Source of the DNA: Calliopsis andreniformis
Lineage: Eukaryota > Arthropoda > Insecta > Hymenoptera > Andrenidae
Direction: 5' to 3'
Length of the DNA: 64,000 nt
Assembly: GCF_051401765.1 (NCBI RefSeq)
Contig: NW_027480506.1
Location: forward strand, 1,612,001 to 1,676,000
Positions within the stretch are counted from its first letter, which is position 1, and the number at the start of each line of letters is the position of its first letter. A program made the position numbers and the translations under genes. Positions 51,279 through 63,904 of this stretch are shown piece after piece. The notes under the pieces are model-generated. The model saw only the letters and a list, made by a program, of their open reading frames with translations, searched no databases and had not been told where the DNA came from.

Positions 51279-54200
51279 TTGAGGATTGAGGATTGAGTAT
51301 TGAAGATTGAGAGTTGAGGATTGAGGATTGAAGATTGAGTATTGAGGATTGAAGATTGAGGATTGAGGATTGAGGATTGAAGATTGACGATTGAGGATTG
51401 AGAATTGAGGATTGAGGATTGAGGATTGAGGATTGAGCATTGGAGGTTGAGGATTGAGGACTGAAGATTCAGTATTGAGGATTGAAGATTGAGAATTGAG
51501 GATTGAGGATTGAACATTGAGGACTGAGTGTTGAGGGTTGAGAGATGAGAATTGATGTTTGTGGATAGAGATTTGAAGATTGCAGATTGAGTATTGAGTA
51601 TTGAAAACTGCGAATTGAGGATATTCTATTGAGGATTGAGGATTGACTGCGGACTGTTGAGGACAGAGGGCTGAAGATTGAGGATACAGGATTGAGGATT
51701 CAGAATTGAGGTTTGAGGACTGAGGATTGAGGATTGAAGATTGAGTATTGAGGATTGAAGAATGACGATTGAGGATTGAGAATTGTGGATTCAGGATTGA
51801 GGATTGAGCATTGAAGACTGAGTATTGAGGATTGAAGGTTGAGGATTGTGGATTGAGGATTGAGAATTGAGGATTGAATATTGAGGATTGGGGACTGAGT
51901 GTTGAGGGTTGAGTGATGAGAATTGATGTTTGTGGATAGAGATTTTAAGATTGCAGATTGAGTATTGAGTAATGAAAACTGTGAATTGATGATATTCTAT
52001 TGAGGATTGAGGATTGACAACTGATTATTGAGGAGTGAGGGCTGAAGACTGAGGATTCAGGATTGAGGATTCAGAATTGAGGTTTGAGGACTGAGGATTG
52101 AGGATTGAAGATTGAGTATTGAGGATTGAAGATTGAGGATTGAGGATTGAGAATTGAGTATTGGGGATGAGGGCTGAGGGTTGAGGATTGACGTTAGAGG
52201 ACTGAGGACTGAGGGTTGAGGATTGAGAATTGAGGATTGAGGATTGAGGATTGAAGATTGAGGATTGGGTATTGAGGATTCAAGAATGAGGATTGAGGAT
52301 TGAGGATTGAGGATTGAGGATTGAGGATTGAGGATTGAGGACTGAAGATTGAGTATTGAGGATTGAAGATTGATGATTGGGGATTGAGGATTGAGGATTG
52401 AGGATTGAAGATTGAGGATTGAAGATTGAGTATTGAGGATTGAAGATTGAGGATTGAGGATTGAAGATTGAGGATTGGGTATTGAGGATTGAAGAATGAG
52501 GATTGAGGATTGAGGATTGAGGATTGAGGATTGAAGATTGAGTATCGAGAATTGAAGGTTGACGGTTGAGTATTGAGGATTGGGGATTGAGGATTGAGGA
52601 TTGAGGATAGAGGATTGAAGATTGAGTATTGAGGATTGAAGATTGATGATTGAGGATTGAGGATTGAGGATTGAGGATTGAAGATTGAGGATTGAGGATT
52701 GAGGATTGAAGATTGAGGATTGGGTATTGAGGATTGAAGATTGAGGATTGATGATTGAGGATTGAAGATTGAGGACTGAGTGTTGAGGGTTGAGTGATGA
52801 GAATTGATGTTTGTGGATAGAGGTTTGAAGATTGAGGATTGGGTATTGAGGAATGAAGCATGAGGATTGAGAATTGAGGATTGAGCATTGAGGATTGAAG
52901 ATTGAGCATTGGGGATTGAAGATTGACGATTGAGAATTGAGAATTGAGGATTGAGGATTGAGGATTGAGGATTGAGCATTGGAGATTGAGTATTGAGGAT
53001 TGAAGGTTGAGGATTGTGGATTGTGGGTTGAGGATTGAGGATTGAATATTGAGGATTGTGGACTGAGTGTTGAGGGTTGAGTGATGAGAGTTGATGTTTG
53101 TGGCTAGAGATTTGAAGAATGCAGATTGAGTATTGAGTAATGAAAGCTGTGAACTGATGTCATTCTATTGAGGATTGAGGATTGACAACTGATTGTAGAG
53201 GACTGAGGGCTGAAGGTTGAGGATTCAGGATTGAGGATTCAGCAATGAGGTTTGAGGACTGAGGATTGAGGACTGGGGATTGAGGAATGAGGATTGAAGA
53301 TTGAGGATTGAGGATTGAGGGTTGTGGATTGAGGACGAGGACTGAGGTTTGAGTATTGATGTTTGAGGTCTGAGGATAGAGGGTTGAGTATTGAGAATTG
53401 AGGATTGAGGATTGAGGATTGAAGATTGAGGATTGGGTATTGATTATTGAAGGAGGAGGATTGAGGAATGAGGATTGTGGATTGAGGATTGAGGATTGAG
53501 GATTGAGGATTGAGGATTGAATATTGAGGACTGAGTGTTGAGGGATGAGTGATGAGAATTGATGTTTGTGGATTGAGATTTGAAGATTGAAGAATGGGGA
53601 TTGGGTATTGAAAACTGTGATTTGAGGATATTCTATTGAGGATTGAAAATTGACAATTGATTGTTGAGGACCGATGGCTGAAGACTGAGGATTCAGGATT
53701 GAGGATTCCGGATTGAGGTTTGAGGACTGAGGATTGAGGGTTGAGGATTGAGAATTGAGGATTGACGCTTGAGGATTGAGGATTGAGGACTGAAGATTGA
53801 GGATTGGGTATTGAGGATTGAAGGACGAGGATTGAGGATTGAGGATTGAGGATTGAGGATTGAGGATTGAATGTTGAGTATTCAGGATTGGAGATTGACG
53901 ATTGAGGATTGAGGACCGAGGATTGAGGATTGAGGATTGAGGCTTGAGGATTGTGGATTGAGGACTGAAGACTGAGTCTTGAGGATTGAAGGTTGAGGAT
54001 TGTGGATTGAGGATTGAGAATTGAGGATTGAATATTGAGGATTGGGGACTGAGTGTTGAGGGTTGAGTGATGAGAATTGATGTTTGTGGATAGAGATTTG
54101 AAGATTGCAGATTGAGTATTGAGTAATGAAAGCTGTGAATTGATGACATTCTATTGAGGATTGAGGATTGACGACTGACTGTATAGGACTGAGGGCTGAA

Positions 54201-54467
54201 GATTGAGGATTCAGGATTGAGGATTCAGCATTGAGGTTTGAGGACTGAGGATTGAGGATTGGAGCTTGCGGAATGAGGATTGAAGATTGAGGATTGAGGA
54301 TTGAGGGTTGTGGATTGAGGACGAGGACTGAGGTTTGAGTATTGATGTTTGAGGTCCGAGAATAGAGGATTGAGTATTGAGAATGGAGGATTGAGGATTG
54401 AGGATTGAAGATTGAGGATTGGGTATTGATTATTGAAGAATGAGGATTGAGGATTGAGGATTGTGGA
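51279..54467 (+). repeat. 3,189-bp higher-order unit, copy 2
   Basis: Very close to copy 1 outside the first doublet. Differences seen are 49092 G versus 52281 C, 49915 A versus 53104 C, 50333 G versus 53522 T, and 50486 C versus 53675 T. A modules are at 51623, 51991, 53160, 53624 and 54146. The doublet at 51623/51991 is the typical form: the first member has ACTGCGG and GATACAGG-type units, and the second has TAATGAAAACTG. Confidence 0.88.
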
Positions 54468-57390
54468 TTGAGGATTGAGGATTGAGTATTGAAGATTGAG
54501 AGTTGAGGATTGAGGATTGAAGATTGAGTATTGAGGATTGAAGATTGAGGATTGAGGATTGAGGATTGAAGATTGACGATTGAGGATTGAGAATTGAGGA
54601 TTGAGGATTGAGGATTGAGGATTGAGCATTGGAGATTGAGGATTGAGGACTGAAGATTCAGTATTGAGGATTGAAGATTGAGAATTGAGGATTGAGGATT
54701 GAACATTGAGGACTGAGTGTTGAGGGTTGAGAGATGAGAATTGATGTTTGTGGATAGAGATTTGAAGATTGCAGATTGAGTATTGAGTATTGAAAACTGC
54801 GAATTGAGGATATTCTATTGAGGATTGAGGATTGACTGCGGACTGTTGAGGACAGAGGGCTGAAGATTGAGGATACAGGATTGAGGATTCAGAATTGAGG
54901 TTTGAGGACTGAGGATTGAGGATTGAAGATTGAGTATTGAGGATTGAAGAATGACGATTGAGGATTGAGAATTGTGGATTCAGGATTGAGGATTGAGCAT
55001 TGAAGACTGAGTATTGAGGATTGAAGGTTGAGGATTGTGGATTGAGGATTGAGAATTGAGGATTGAATATTGAGGATTGGGGACTGAGTGTTGAGGGTTG
55101 AGTGATGAGAATTGATGTTTGTGGATAGAGATTTTAAGATTGCAGATTGAGTATTGAGTAATGAAAACTGTGAATTGATGATATTCTATTGAGGATTGAG
55201 GATTGACAACTGATTATTGAGGAGTGAGGGCTGAAGACTGAGGATTCAGGATTGAGGATTCAGAATTGAGGTTTGAGGACTGAGGATTGAGGATTGAAGA
55301 TTGAGTATTGAGGATTGAAGATTGAGGATTGAGGATTGAGAATTGAGTATTGGGGATGAGGGCTGAGGGTTGAGGATTGACGTTAGAGGACTGAGGACTG
55401 AGGGTTGAGGATTGAGAATTGAGGATTGAGGATTGAGGATTGAGGATTGAGGATTGGGTATTGAGGATTGAAGAATGAGGATTGAGGATTGAGGATTGAG
55501 GGTTGAGGATTGAGGATTGAGGATTGAGGACTGAAGATTGAGTATTGAGGATTGAAGATTGATGATTGGGGATTGAGGATTGAGGATTGAGGATTGAAGA
55601 TTGAGGATTGAAGATTGAGTATTGAGGATTGAAGATTGAGGATTGAGGATTGAAGATTGAGGATTGGGTATTGAGGATTGAAGAATGTGGATTGAGGATT
55701 GAGGATTGAGGATTGAGGATTGAAGATTGAGTATTGAGAATTGAAGGTTGACGGTTGAGTATTGAGGATTGGGGATTGAGGATTGAGGATTGAGTATAGA
55801 GGATTGAAGATTGAGTATTGAAGATTGAAGATTGATGATTGAGGATTGAGGATTGAGGATTGAGGATTGAAGATTGAGGATTGAGGATTGAGGATTGAAG
55901 ATTGAGGATTGGGTATTGAGGATTGAAGATTGAGGATTGATGATTAAGGATTGAAGATTGAGGACTGAGTGTTGAGGGTTGAGTGATGAGAATTGATGTT
56001 TGTGGATAGAGGTTTGAAGATTGAGGATTGGGTATTGAGGAATGAAGCATGAGTATTGAGAATTGAGGATTGATCATTGAGGATTGAAGATTGAGCATTG
56101 GGGATTGAAGATTGACGATTGAGGATTGAGAGTTGAGGATTGAGGATTGAGGATTGAGGATTGAGCATTGGAGATTGAGTATTGAGGATTGAAGGTTGAG
56201 GATTGTGGATTGTGGGTTGAGGATTGAGGATTGAATATTGAGGATTGTGGACTGAGTGTTGAGGGTTGAGTGATGAGAATTGATGTTTGTGGATAGAGAT
56301 TTGAAGATTGCAGATTGAGTATTGAGTAATGAAAGCTGTGAATTGATGACATTCTATTGAGGATTGAGGATTGACAACTGATTGTAGAGGACTGAGGGCT
56401 GAAGGTTGAGGATTCAGGATTGAGGATTCAGCAATGAGGTTTGAGGACTGAGGATTGAGGACTGGGGATTGAGGAATGAGGATTGAAGATTGAGGATTGA
56501 GGATTGAGGGTTGTGGATTGAGGACGAGGACTGAGGTTTGAGTATTGATGTTTGAGGTCTGAGGATAGAGGATTGAGGATTGAGAATTGAGGATTGAGGA
56601 TTGAGGATTGAAGATTGAGGATTGGGTATTGATTATTGAAGGATGAGGATTGAGGAATGAGGATTGTGGATTGAGGATTGAGGATTGAGGATTGAGGATT
56701 GAGGATTGAAGATTGAGGACTGAGTGTTGAGGGATGAGTGATGAGAATTGATGTTTGTGGATTGAGATTTGAAGATTGAAGAATGGGGATTGGGTATTGA
56801 AAACTGTGATTTGAGGATATTCTATTGAGGATTGAGAATTGACAATTGATTGTTGAGGTCCGACGGCTGAAGACTGAGGATTCAGGATTGAGGATTCCGG
56901 ATTGAGGTTTGAGGACTAAGCATTGAGGGTTGAGGATTGAGAATTGAGGATTGACGCTTGAGGATTGAGGATTGAGGATTGAAGATTGAGGATTGGGTAT
57001 TGAGGATTGAAGGACGAGGTTTGAGGATTGAGGATTGAGGATTGAGGATTGAGGATTGAATGTTGAGTATTCAGGATTGGAGATTGACGATTGAGGATTG
57101 AGGACCGAGGATTGAGGATTGAGGATTGAGGCTTGAGGATTGAGGATTGAGGACTGAAGACTGAGTCTTGAGGATTGAAGGTTGAGGATTGTGGATTGAG
57201 GATTGAGAATTGAGGATTGAATATTGAGGATTGGGGACTGAGTGTTGAGGGTTGAGTGATGAGAATTGATGTTTGTGGATAGAGAATTGAAGATTGCAGA
57301 TTGAGTATTGAGTAATGAAAGCTGTGAATTGATGACATTCTATTGAGGATTGAGGATTGACGACTGACTGTATAGGACTGAGGGCTGAAG
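54468..57390 (+). repeat. 3,189-bp higher-order unit, copy 3 (incomplete)
   Basis: This follows copy 2 at the same offset (52909/56098, 52979/56168, 54149/57338) but is more diverged, for example GTATTGAGAATTG near 55732 where copies 1 and 2 have GTATCGAGAATTG. Near 57390 it switches to sequence resembling 53.2 kb (CAGCAATGAGG and GGACTGGGG), so the unit is cut short or recombined there. A modules are at 54809, 55178, 56350, 56818 and 57338. Confidence 0.85.
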
Positions 57391-60300
57391 GTTGAGGATT
57401 CAGGATTGAGGATTCAGCAATGAGGTTTGAGTACTGAGGATTGAGGACTGGGGATTGAGGAATGAGGATTGAAGATTGAGGATTGAGGATTGAGGGTTGT
57501 GGATTGAGGACGAGGACTGAGGTCTGAGTATTGATGTTTGAGGTCTGAGGATAGAGGATTGAGGATTGAGAATTGAGGATTGAGGATTGAGGATTGAAGA
57601 TTGAGGATTGGGTATTGACTATTGAAGAATGAGGATTGAGGAATGAGGATTGAGGATTGAGGATTGAGTATTGAGACCTGTGAATTGAGGATATTCTATT
57701 GAGGATTGAGGATTGACAACTGATTGTTGAGGACTGAGTGCTGAAGATAGAGGATTCAGGATTGAGGATTCAGAATTGAGGTTTTAGGACTGAGGATTGA
57801 GGATTGAAGATTGAGTATTGAGGATTGAAGATTGACGATTGAGGATTGAGGACCGAGGATTGAGGATTGAGGATTGAGGCTTGAGGATTGAGGATTGAGG
57901 ACTGAAGATTCAGTATTGAGGATTGAAGATTGAGAATTGAGGATTGAGGATTGAACATTGAGGACTGAGTGTTGAGGGTTGAGTGATGAGAATTGATGTT
58001 TGTGGATAGAGATTTGAAGATTGCAGATTGAGTGTTGAGTATTGAAAACTGCGAATTGAGGATATTCTATTGAGGATTGAGGATTGACTGCGGACTGTTG
58101 AGGACAGAGGGCTGAAGATTGAGGATACAGGATTGAGGATTCAGAATTGAGGTTTGAGGACTGAGGATTGAGGATTGAAGATTGAGTATTGAGGATTGAA
58201 GAATGACGATTGAGGATTGAGAATTGTGGATTCAGGATTGAGGATTGAGCATTGAAGACTGAGTATTGAGGATTGAAGGTTGAGGATTGTGGATTGAGGA
58301 TTGAGAATTGAGGATTGAATATTGAGGATTGGGGACTGAGTGTTGAGGGTTGAGTGATGAGAATTGATGTTTGTGGATAGAGACTTGAAGATTGCAGATT
58401 GAGTATTGAGTAATGAAAACTGTGAATTGATGATATTCTATTGAGGATTGAGGATTGACAACTGATTGTTGAGGAGTGAGGGCTGAAGACTGAGGATTCA
58501 GTATTGAGGATTCAGAATTGAGGTTTGAGGACTGAGGATTGAGGATTGAAGATTGAGTATTGAGGATTGAAGATTGAGGATTGAGGATTGAGAATTGAGT
58601 ATTGGGGATGAGGGCTGAGGGTTGAGGATTGACGTTAGAGGACTGAGGACTGAGGGTTGAGGATTGAGAATTGAGGATTGAGGATTGAGGATTGAAGATT
58701 GAGGATTGGGTATTGAGGATTGAAGAATGAGGATTGAGGATTGAGGATTGAGGATTGAGGATTGAGGATTGAGGATTGAGGATTGAGGATTAAAGATTGA
58801 GGATTGAGGATTGAGGATTGAAGATTGAGGATTTGGGATTGAGGATTGATGATTGAGGATTGAGTATTGAGGATTGAGAATTGAGGATTGATTATTGAAG
58901 ATTGAGTATTGAGGATTGAAGATTGAGGATTGAGGATTGAGGATTGAGGATTGAGGATGAGGGCTGAGGGTTGAGGATTGAGTATTGAGAATTGAAGGTT
59001 GACGGTTGAGTATTGAGGATTGGGGATTGAGGATTGAGGATTGAGGATAGAGGATTGAAGATTGAGTATTGAGGATTGAAGATTGATGATTGAGGATTGA
59101 GGATTGAGGATTGAGGATTGAAGATTGAGGATTGAAGATTGAGTATTGAGGATTGAAGATTGAGGATTGAGGATTGCGGATTGAGGATTGAGGATTGAAG
59201 ATTGAGGATTGATGATTGAGGATTGAAGAATGAGGACTGAGTGTTGAGGGTTGAGTGATGAGAATTGATGTTTGTGGATAGAGGTTTGAAGATTGAGGAT
59301 TGGGTATTGAGGAATGAAGCATGAGGATTCAGAATTGAGGATTGAGCATTGAGGATTGAAGATTGAGCATTGGGCATTGAAGATTGACTATTGAGGATTG
59401 AGAATTGAGGATTGAGGATTGAGGATTGAGCATTGGAGATTGAGTATTGAGGATTGAAGGTTGAGGATTGTGGATTGTGGGTTGGGGATTGAGGATTGAA
59501 TATTGAGGATTGTGGACTGAGTGTTGAGGGTTGAGTGATGAGAATTGATGTTTGTGGATAGAGATTTGAAGATTGCAGATTGAGTATTGAGTAATGAAAG
59601 CTGTGAATTGATGACATTCTATTGAGGATTGAGGATTGACAACTGACTGTATAGGACTGAGGGCTGAAGATTGAGGATTCAGGATTGAGGATTCAGCATT
59701 GAGGTTTGAGGACTGAGGATTGAGGATTGGAGGTTGCGGAATGAGGATTGAAGATTGAGGATTGAGGATTGAGGGTTGTGGATTGAGGACGAGGACTGAG
59801 GTTTGAGTATTGATGTTTGAGGTCTGAGAATAGAGGATTGAGTATTGAGAATTGAGGATTGAGGATTGAGGATTGAAGATTGAGGATTGGGTATTGATTA
59901 TTGAAGAATGAGGATTGAGGATTGAGGATTGTGGATTGAGGATTGAGGATTGAGTATTGAAGATTGAGAGTTGAGGATTGAGGATTGAAGATTGAGTATT
60001 GAGGATTGAAGATTGAGGATTGAGAATTGAGTATTGGGGATGAGGGCTGAGGGTTGAGGATTGACGTTAGAGGACTGAGGACTGAGGGTTCAGGATTGAG
60101 AATTGAGGATTGAGGATTGAGGATTGAAGATTGAGGATTGGGTATTGAGGATTGAAGAATGAGGATTGAGGACTGAGGATTGAGGATTGAGGATTGAGGA
60201 TTGAGGATTGAGGACTGAAGATTGAGTATTGAGGATTGAAGATTGATAATTGGGGATTGAGGATTGAGGATTGAGGATTGAAGATTGAGGATTGAAGATT

Positions 60301-60419
60301 GAGTATTGAGGATTGAAGATTGAGGATTGACGATTGAAGATTGAGGATTGGGTATTGAGGATTGAAGAATGAGGATTGAGGATTGAGGATTGCGGATTGA
60401 GGATTGAGGATTGAAGATT

Positions 60420-60960
60420 GAGGATTGGGGACTGAGTGTTGAGGGTTGAGTGATGAGAATTGATGTTTGTGAATTGAGATTTGAAGATTGCAGGTTGAGT
60501 ATTGAGCATTGAGACCTGTGAATTGAGGATATTCTATTGAGGATTGAGGATTGACAACTGATCGTTGAGGACTGCGAGCTGAAGATTGAGGATTCAGGAT
60601 TGAGGATTCAGGATTGAGGTTTGAGGACTGAGGATTGAGGATTGTGGGCTGAGGATTGAGGATTCAGGATTGATGATTAAAGATTGAGGATTGTGTATTC
60701 AGGATTGAACATTGAGGATTGAGGATTGAGTATTGAGGATTGAGGATTGAGGATTGAATATTGAATATTGATGATTGAAGATTGAAGATCGAGGATAGAG
60801 GGTTGTGGATTGAGGACGAGGACTGTGGGTTGAGTATTGACGTTTGAGTTCTGAGGACTGAGGATTGAGGATTGAGAATTGAGGATTGAGGATTGAGGAT
60901 TGAAGATTGAGGATTGGGTATTGAGGATTGAAGAATGAGGATTGAGGATTGAGGATTGAG
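60420..60960 (+). repeat. 2,944-bp-offset duplication, copy 1
   Basis: This is an A module with the rare combination TGTGAATTGAG (in place of TGTGGATAGAG), GACCTGTG and ACTGCGAG, followed by a run with GTGTATTCAGG. It recurs at 63364-63904 with few differences, for example GTGGGCTG versus GAGGGCTG near 60645/63589 and GACTGTGGG versus GACTGAGGG near 60820/63765. Confidence 0.8.
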
Positions 60961-63363
60961 GATTGAGGATTGAGTATTGAGACCTGTGAATTGAGGATAT
61001 TCTATTGAGGATTGAGGATTGACAACTGATTGTTGAGGACTGAGTGCTGAAGATAGAGGATTCAGGATTGAGGATTCAGAATTGAGGTTTTAGGACTGAG
61101 GATTGAGGATTGAAGATTGAGTATTGAGGATTGAAGATTGACGATTGAGTATTGAGGACCGAGGATTGAGGATTGAGGATTGAGGCTTGAGGATTGAGGA
61201 TTGAGGACTGAAGATTCAGTATTGAGGATTGAAGATTGAGAATTGAGGATTGAGGATTGAACATTGAGGACTGAGTGTTGAGGGTTGAGTGATGAGAATT
61301 GATGTTTGTGGATAGAGATTTGAAGATTGCAGATTGAGTATTGAGTAATGAAAACTGTGAATTGATGATATTCTATTGAGGATTGAGGATTGACAACTGA
61401 TTGTTGAGCAGTGAGGGCTGAAGATTGAGGATTCAGGATTGAGGATTAAGGATTGAGGTTTCAGGACTGAGGATTGAGGATTGAGGATTGAAGATTGAGG
61501 ATTGAGGGTTGAAGTTTGAGGATTGAGGATTGTGAATTGAGTATTGGGGATGAGGGCTGAGGGTTGAGGATTGACGTTAGAGGACTGAGGACTGAGGGTT
61601 CAGGATTGAGAATTGAGGATTGAGGATTGAGGATTGAAGATTGAGGATTGGGTATTGAGGATTGAAGAATGAGGATTGAGGATTGAGGATTGAGGATTGA
61701 GGATTGAGGATTGTGGATTGTGGGTTGAGGATTGAGGATTGAAGATTGAGGATTGGGTATTGATTATTGAAGAATGAGGATTGAGGAATGAGGATTGAGG
61801 ATTGAGGATTGAGTATTGAGACCTGTGAATTGAGGATATTCTATTGAGGATTGAGGATTGACAACTGATTGTTGAGGACTGAGTGCTGAAGATAGAGGAT
61901 TCAGGATTGAGGATTCAGAATTGAGGTTTTAGGACTGAGGATTGAGGATTGAAGATTGAGTATTGAGGATTGAAGATTGACGATTGATGATTGAGGACCG
62001 AGGATTGAGGATTGAGGATTGAGGCTTGAGGATTGAGGATTGAGGACTGAAGATTCAGTATTGAGGATTGAAGATTGAGAATTGAGGATTGAGGATTGAA
62101 CATTGAGGACTGAGTGTTGAGGGTTGAGTGATGAGAATTGATGTTTGTGGATAGAGATTTGAAGATTGCAGATTGAGTGTTGAGTATTGAAAACTGCGAA
62201 TTGAGGATATTCTATTGAGGATTGAGGATTGACTGCGGACTGTTGAGGACAGAGGGCTGAAGATTGAGGATACAGGATTGAGGATTCAGAATTGAGGTTT
62301 GAGGACTGAGGATTGAGGATTGAAGATTGAGTATTGAGGATTGAAGAATGACGATTGAGGATTGAGAATTGTGGATTCAGGATTGAGGATTGAGCATTGA
62401 AGACTGAGTATTGAGGATTGAAGGTTGAGGATTGTGGATTGAGGATTGAGAATTGAGGAATGAATATTGAGGATTGGGGACTGAGTGTTGAGGGTTGAGT
62501 TATGAGAATTGGTGTTTGTGGATAGAGATTTGAAGATTGCAGATTGAGTATTGAGTAATGAAAACTGTGAATTGATGATATTCTATTGAGGATTGAGGAT
62601 TGACAACTGATTGTTGAGGAGTGAGGGCTGAAGATTGAGGATTCAGGATTGAGGATTAAGGATTGAGGTTTCAGGACTGAGGATTGAGGATTGAGGATTG
62701 AAGATTGAGGATTGAGGGTTGAAGGTTGAGGATTGAGGATTGAGGATTGAGAATTGAGTATTGGGGATGAGGGCTGAGGGTTGAGGATTGACGTTAGAGG
62801 ACTGAGGACTGAGGGTTCAGGATTGAGAATTGAGGATTGAGGATTGAGGATTGAAGATTGAGGATTGGGTATTGAGGATTGAAGAATGAGGATTGAGGAT
62901 TGAGGATTGAGGATTGAGGATTGAGGATTGAGGATTGAGGACTGAAGATTGAGTATTGAGGATTGAAGATTGATGATTGGGGATTGAGGATTGAGGATTG
63001 AGGATTGAAGATTGAGGATTGAAGATTGAGTATTGAGGATTGAAGATTGAGGATTGAGGATTGAAGATTGAGGATTGGGTATTGAGGATTGAAGAATGAG
63101 GATTGAGGATTGAGGATTGAGGATTGAGGATTGAAGATTGAGTATTGAGAATTGAAGGTTGACGGTTGAGTATTGAGGATTGGGGATTGAGGATTGAGGA
63201 TTGAGGATAGAGGATTGAAGATTGAGTATTGAGGATTGAAGATTGATGATTGAGGATTGAGGATTGAGGATTGAGGATTGAAGATTGAGCATTGAAGATT
63301 GAGTATTAAGGATTGAAGATTGAGGATTGAGAATTGCGGATTGAGGATTGAGGATTGAAGATT

Positions 63364-63904
63364 GAGGATTGGGGACTGAGTGTTGAGGGTTGAGTGATGA
63401 GAATTGATGTTTGTGAATTGAGATTTGAAGATTGCAGGTTGAGTATTGAGCATTGAGACCTGTGAATTGAGGATATTCTATTGAGGATTGAGGATTGACA
63501 ACTGATCGTTGAGGACTGCGAGCTGAAGATTGAGGATTCAGGATTGAGGATTCAGGATTGAGGTTTGAGGACTGAGGATTGAGGATTGAGGGCTGAGGAT
63601 TGAGGATTCAGGATTGATGATTAAAGATTGAGGATTGTGTATTCAGGATTGAACATTGAGGATTGAGGATTGAGTATTGAGGATTGAGGATTGAGGATTG
63701 AATATTGAATATTGATGATTGAAGATTGAAGATCGAGGATAGAGGGTTGTGGATTGAGGACGAGGACTGAGGGTTGAGTATTGACGTTTGAGTTCTGAGG
63801 ACTGAGGATTGAGGATTGAGAATTGAGGATTGAGGATTGAGGATTGAAGATTGAGGATTGGGTATTGAGGATTGAAGAATGAGGATTGAGGATTGAGGAT
63901 TGAG
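63364..63904 (+). repeat. 2,944-bp-offset duplication, copy 2
   Basis: This is the partner of 60420-60960. After about 63904 the sequence diverges and continues as plain heptads to the window end. Confidence 0.8.
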
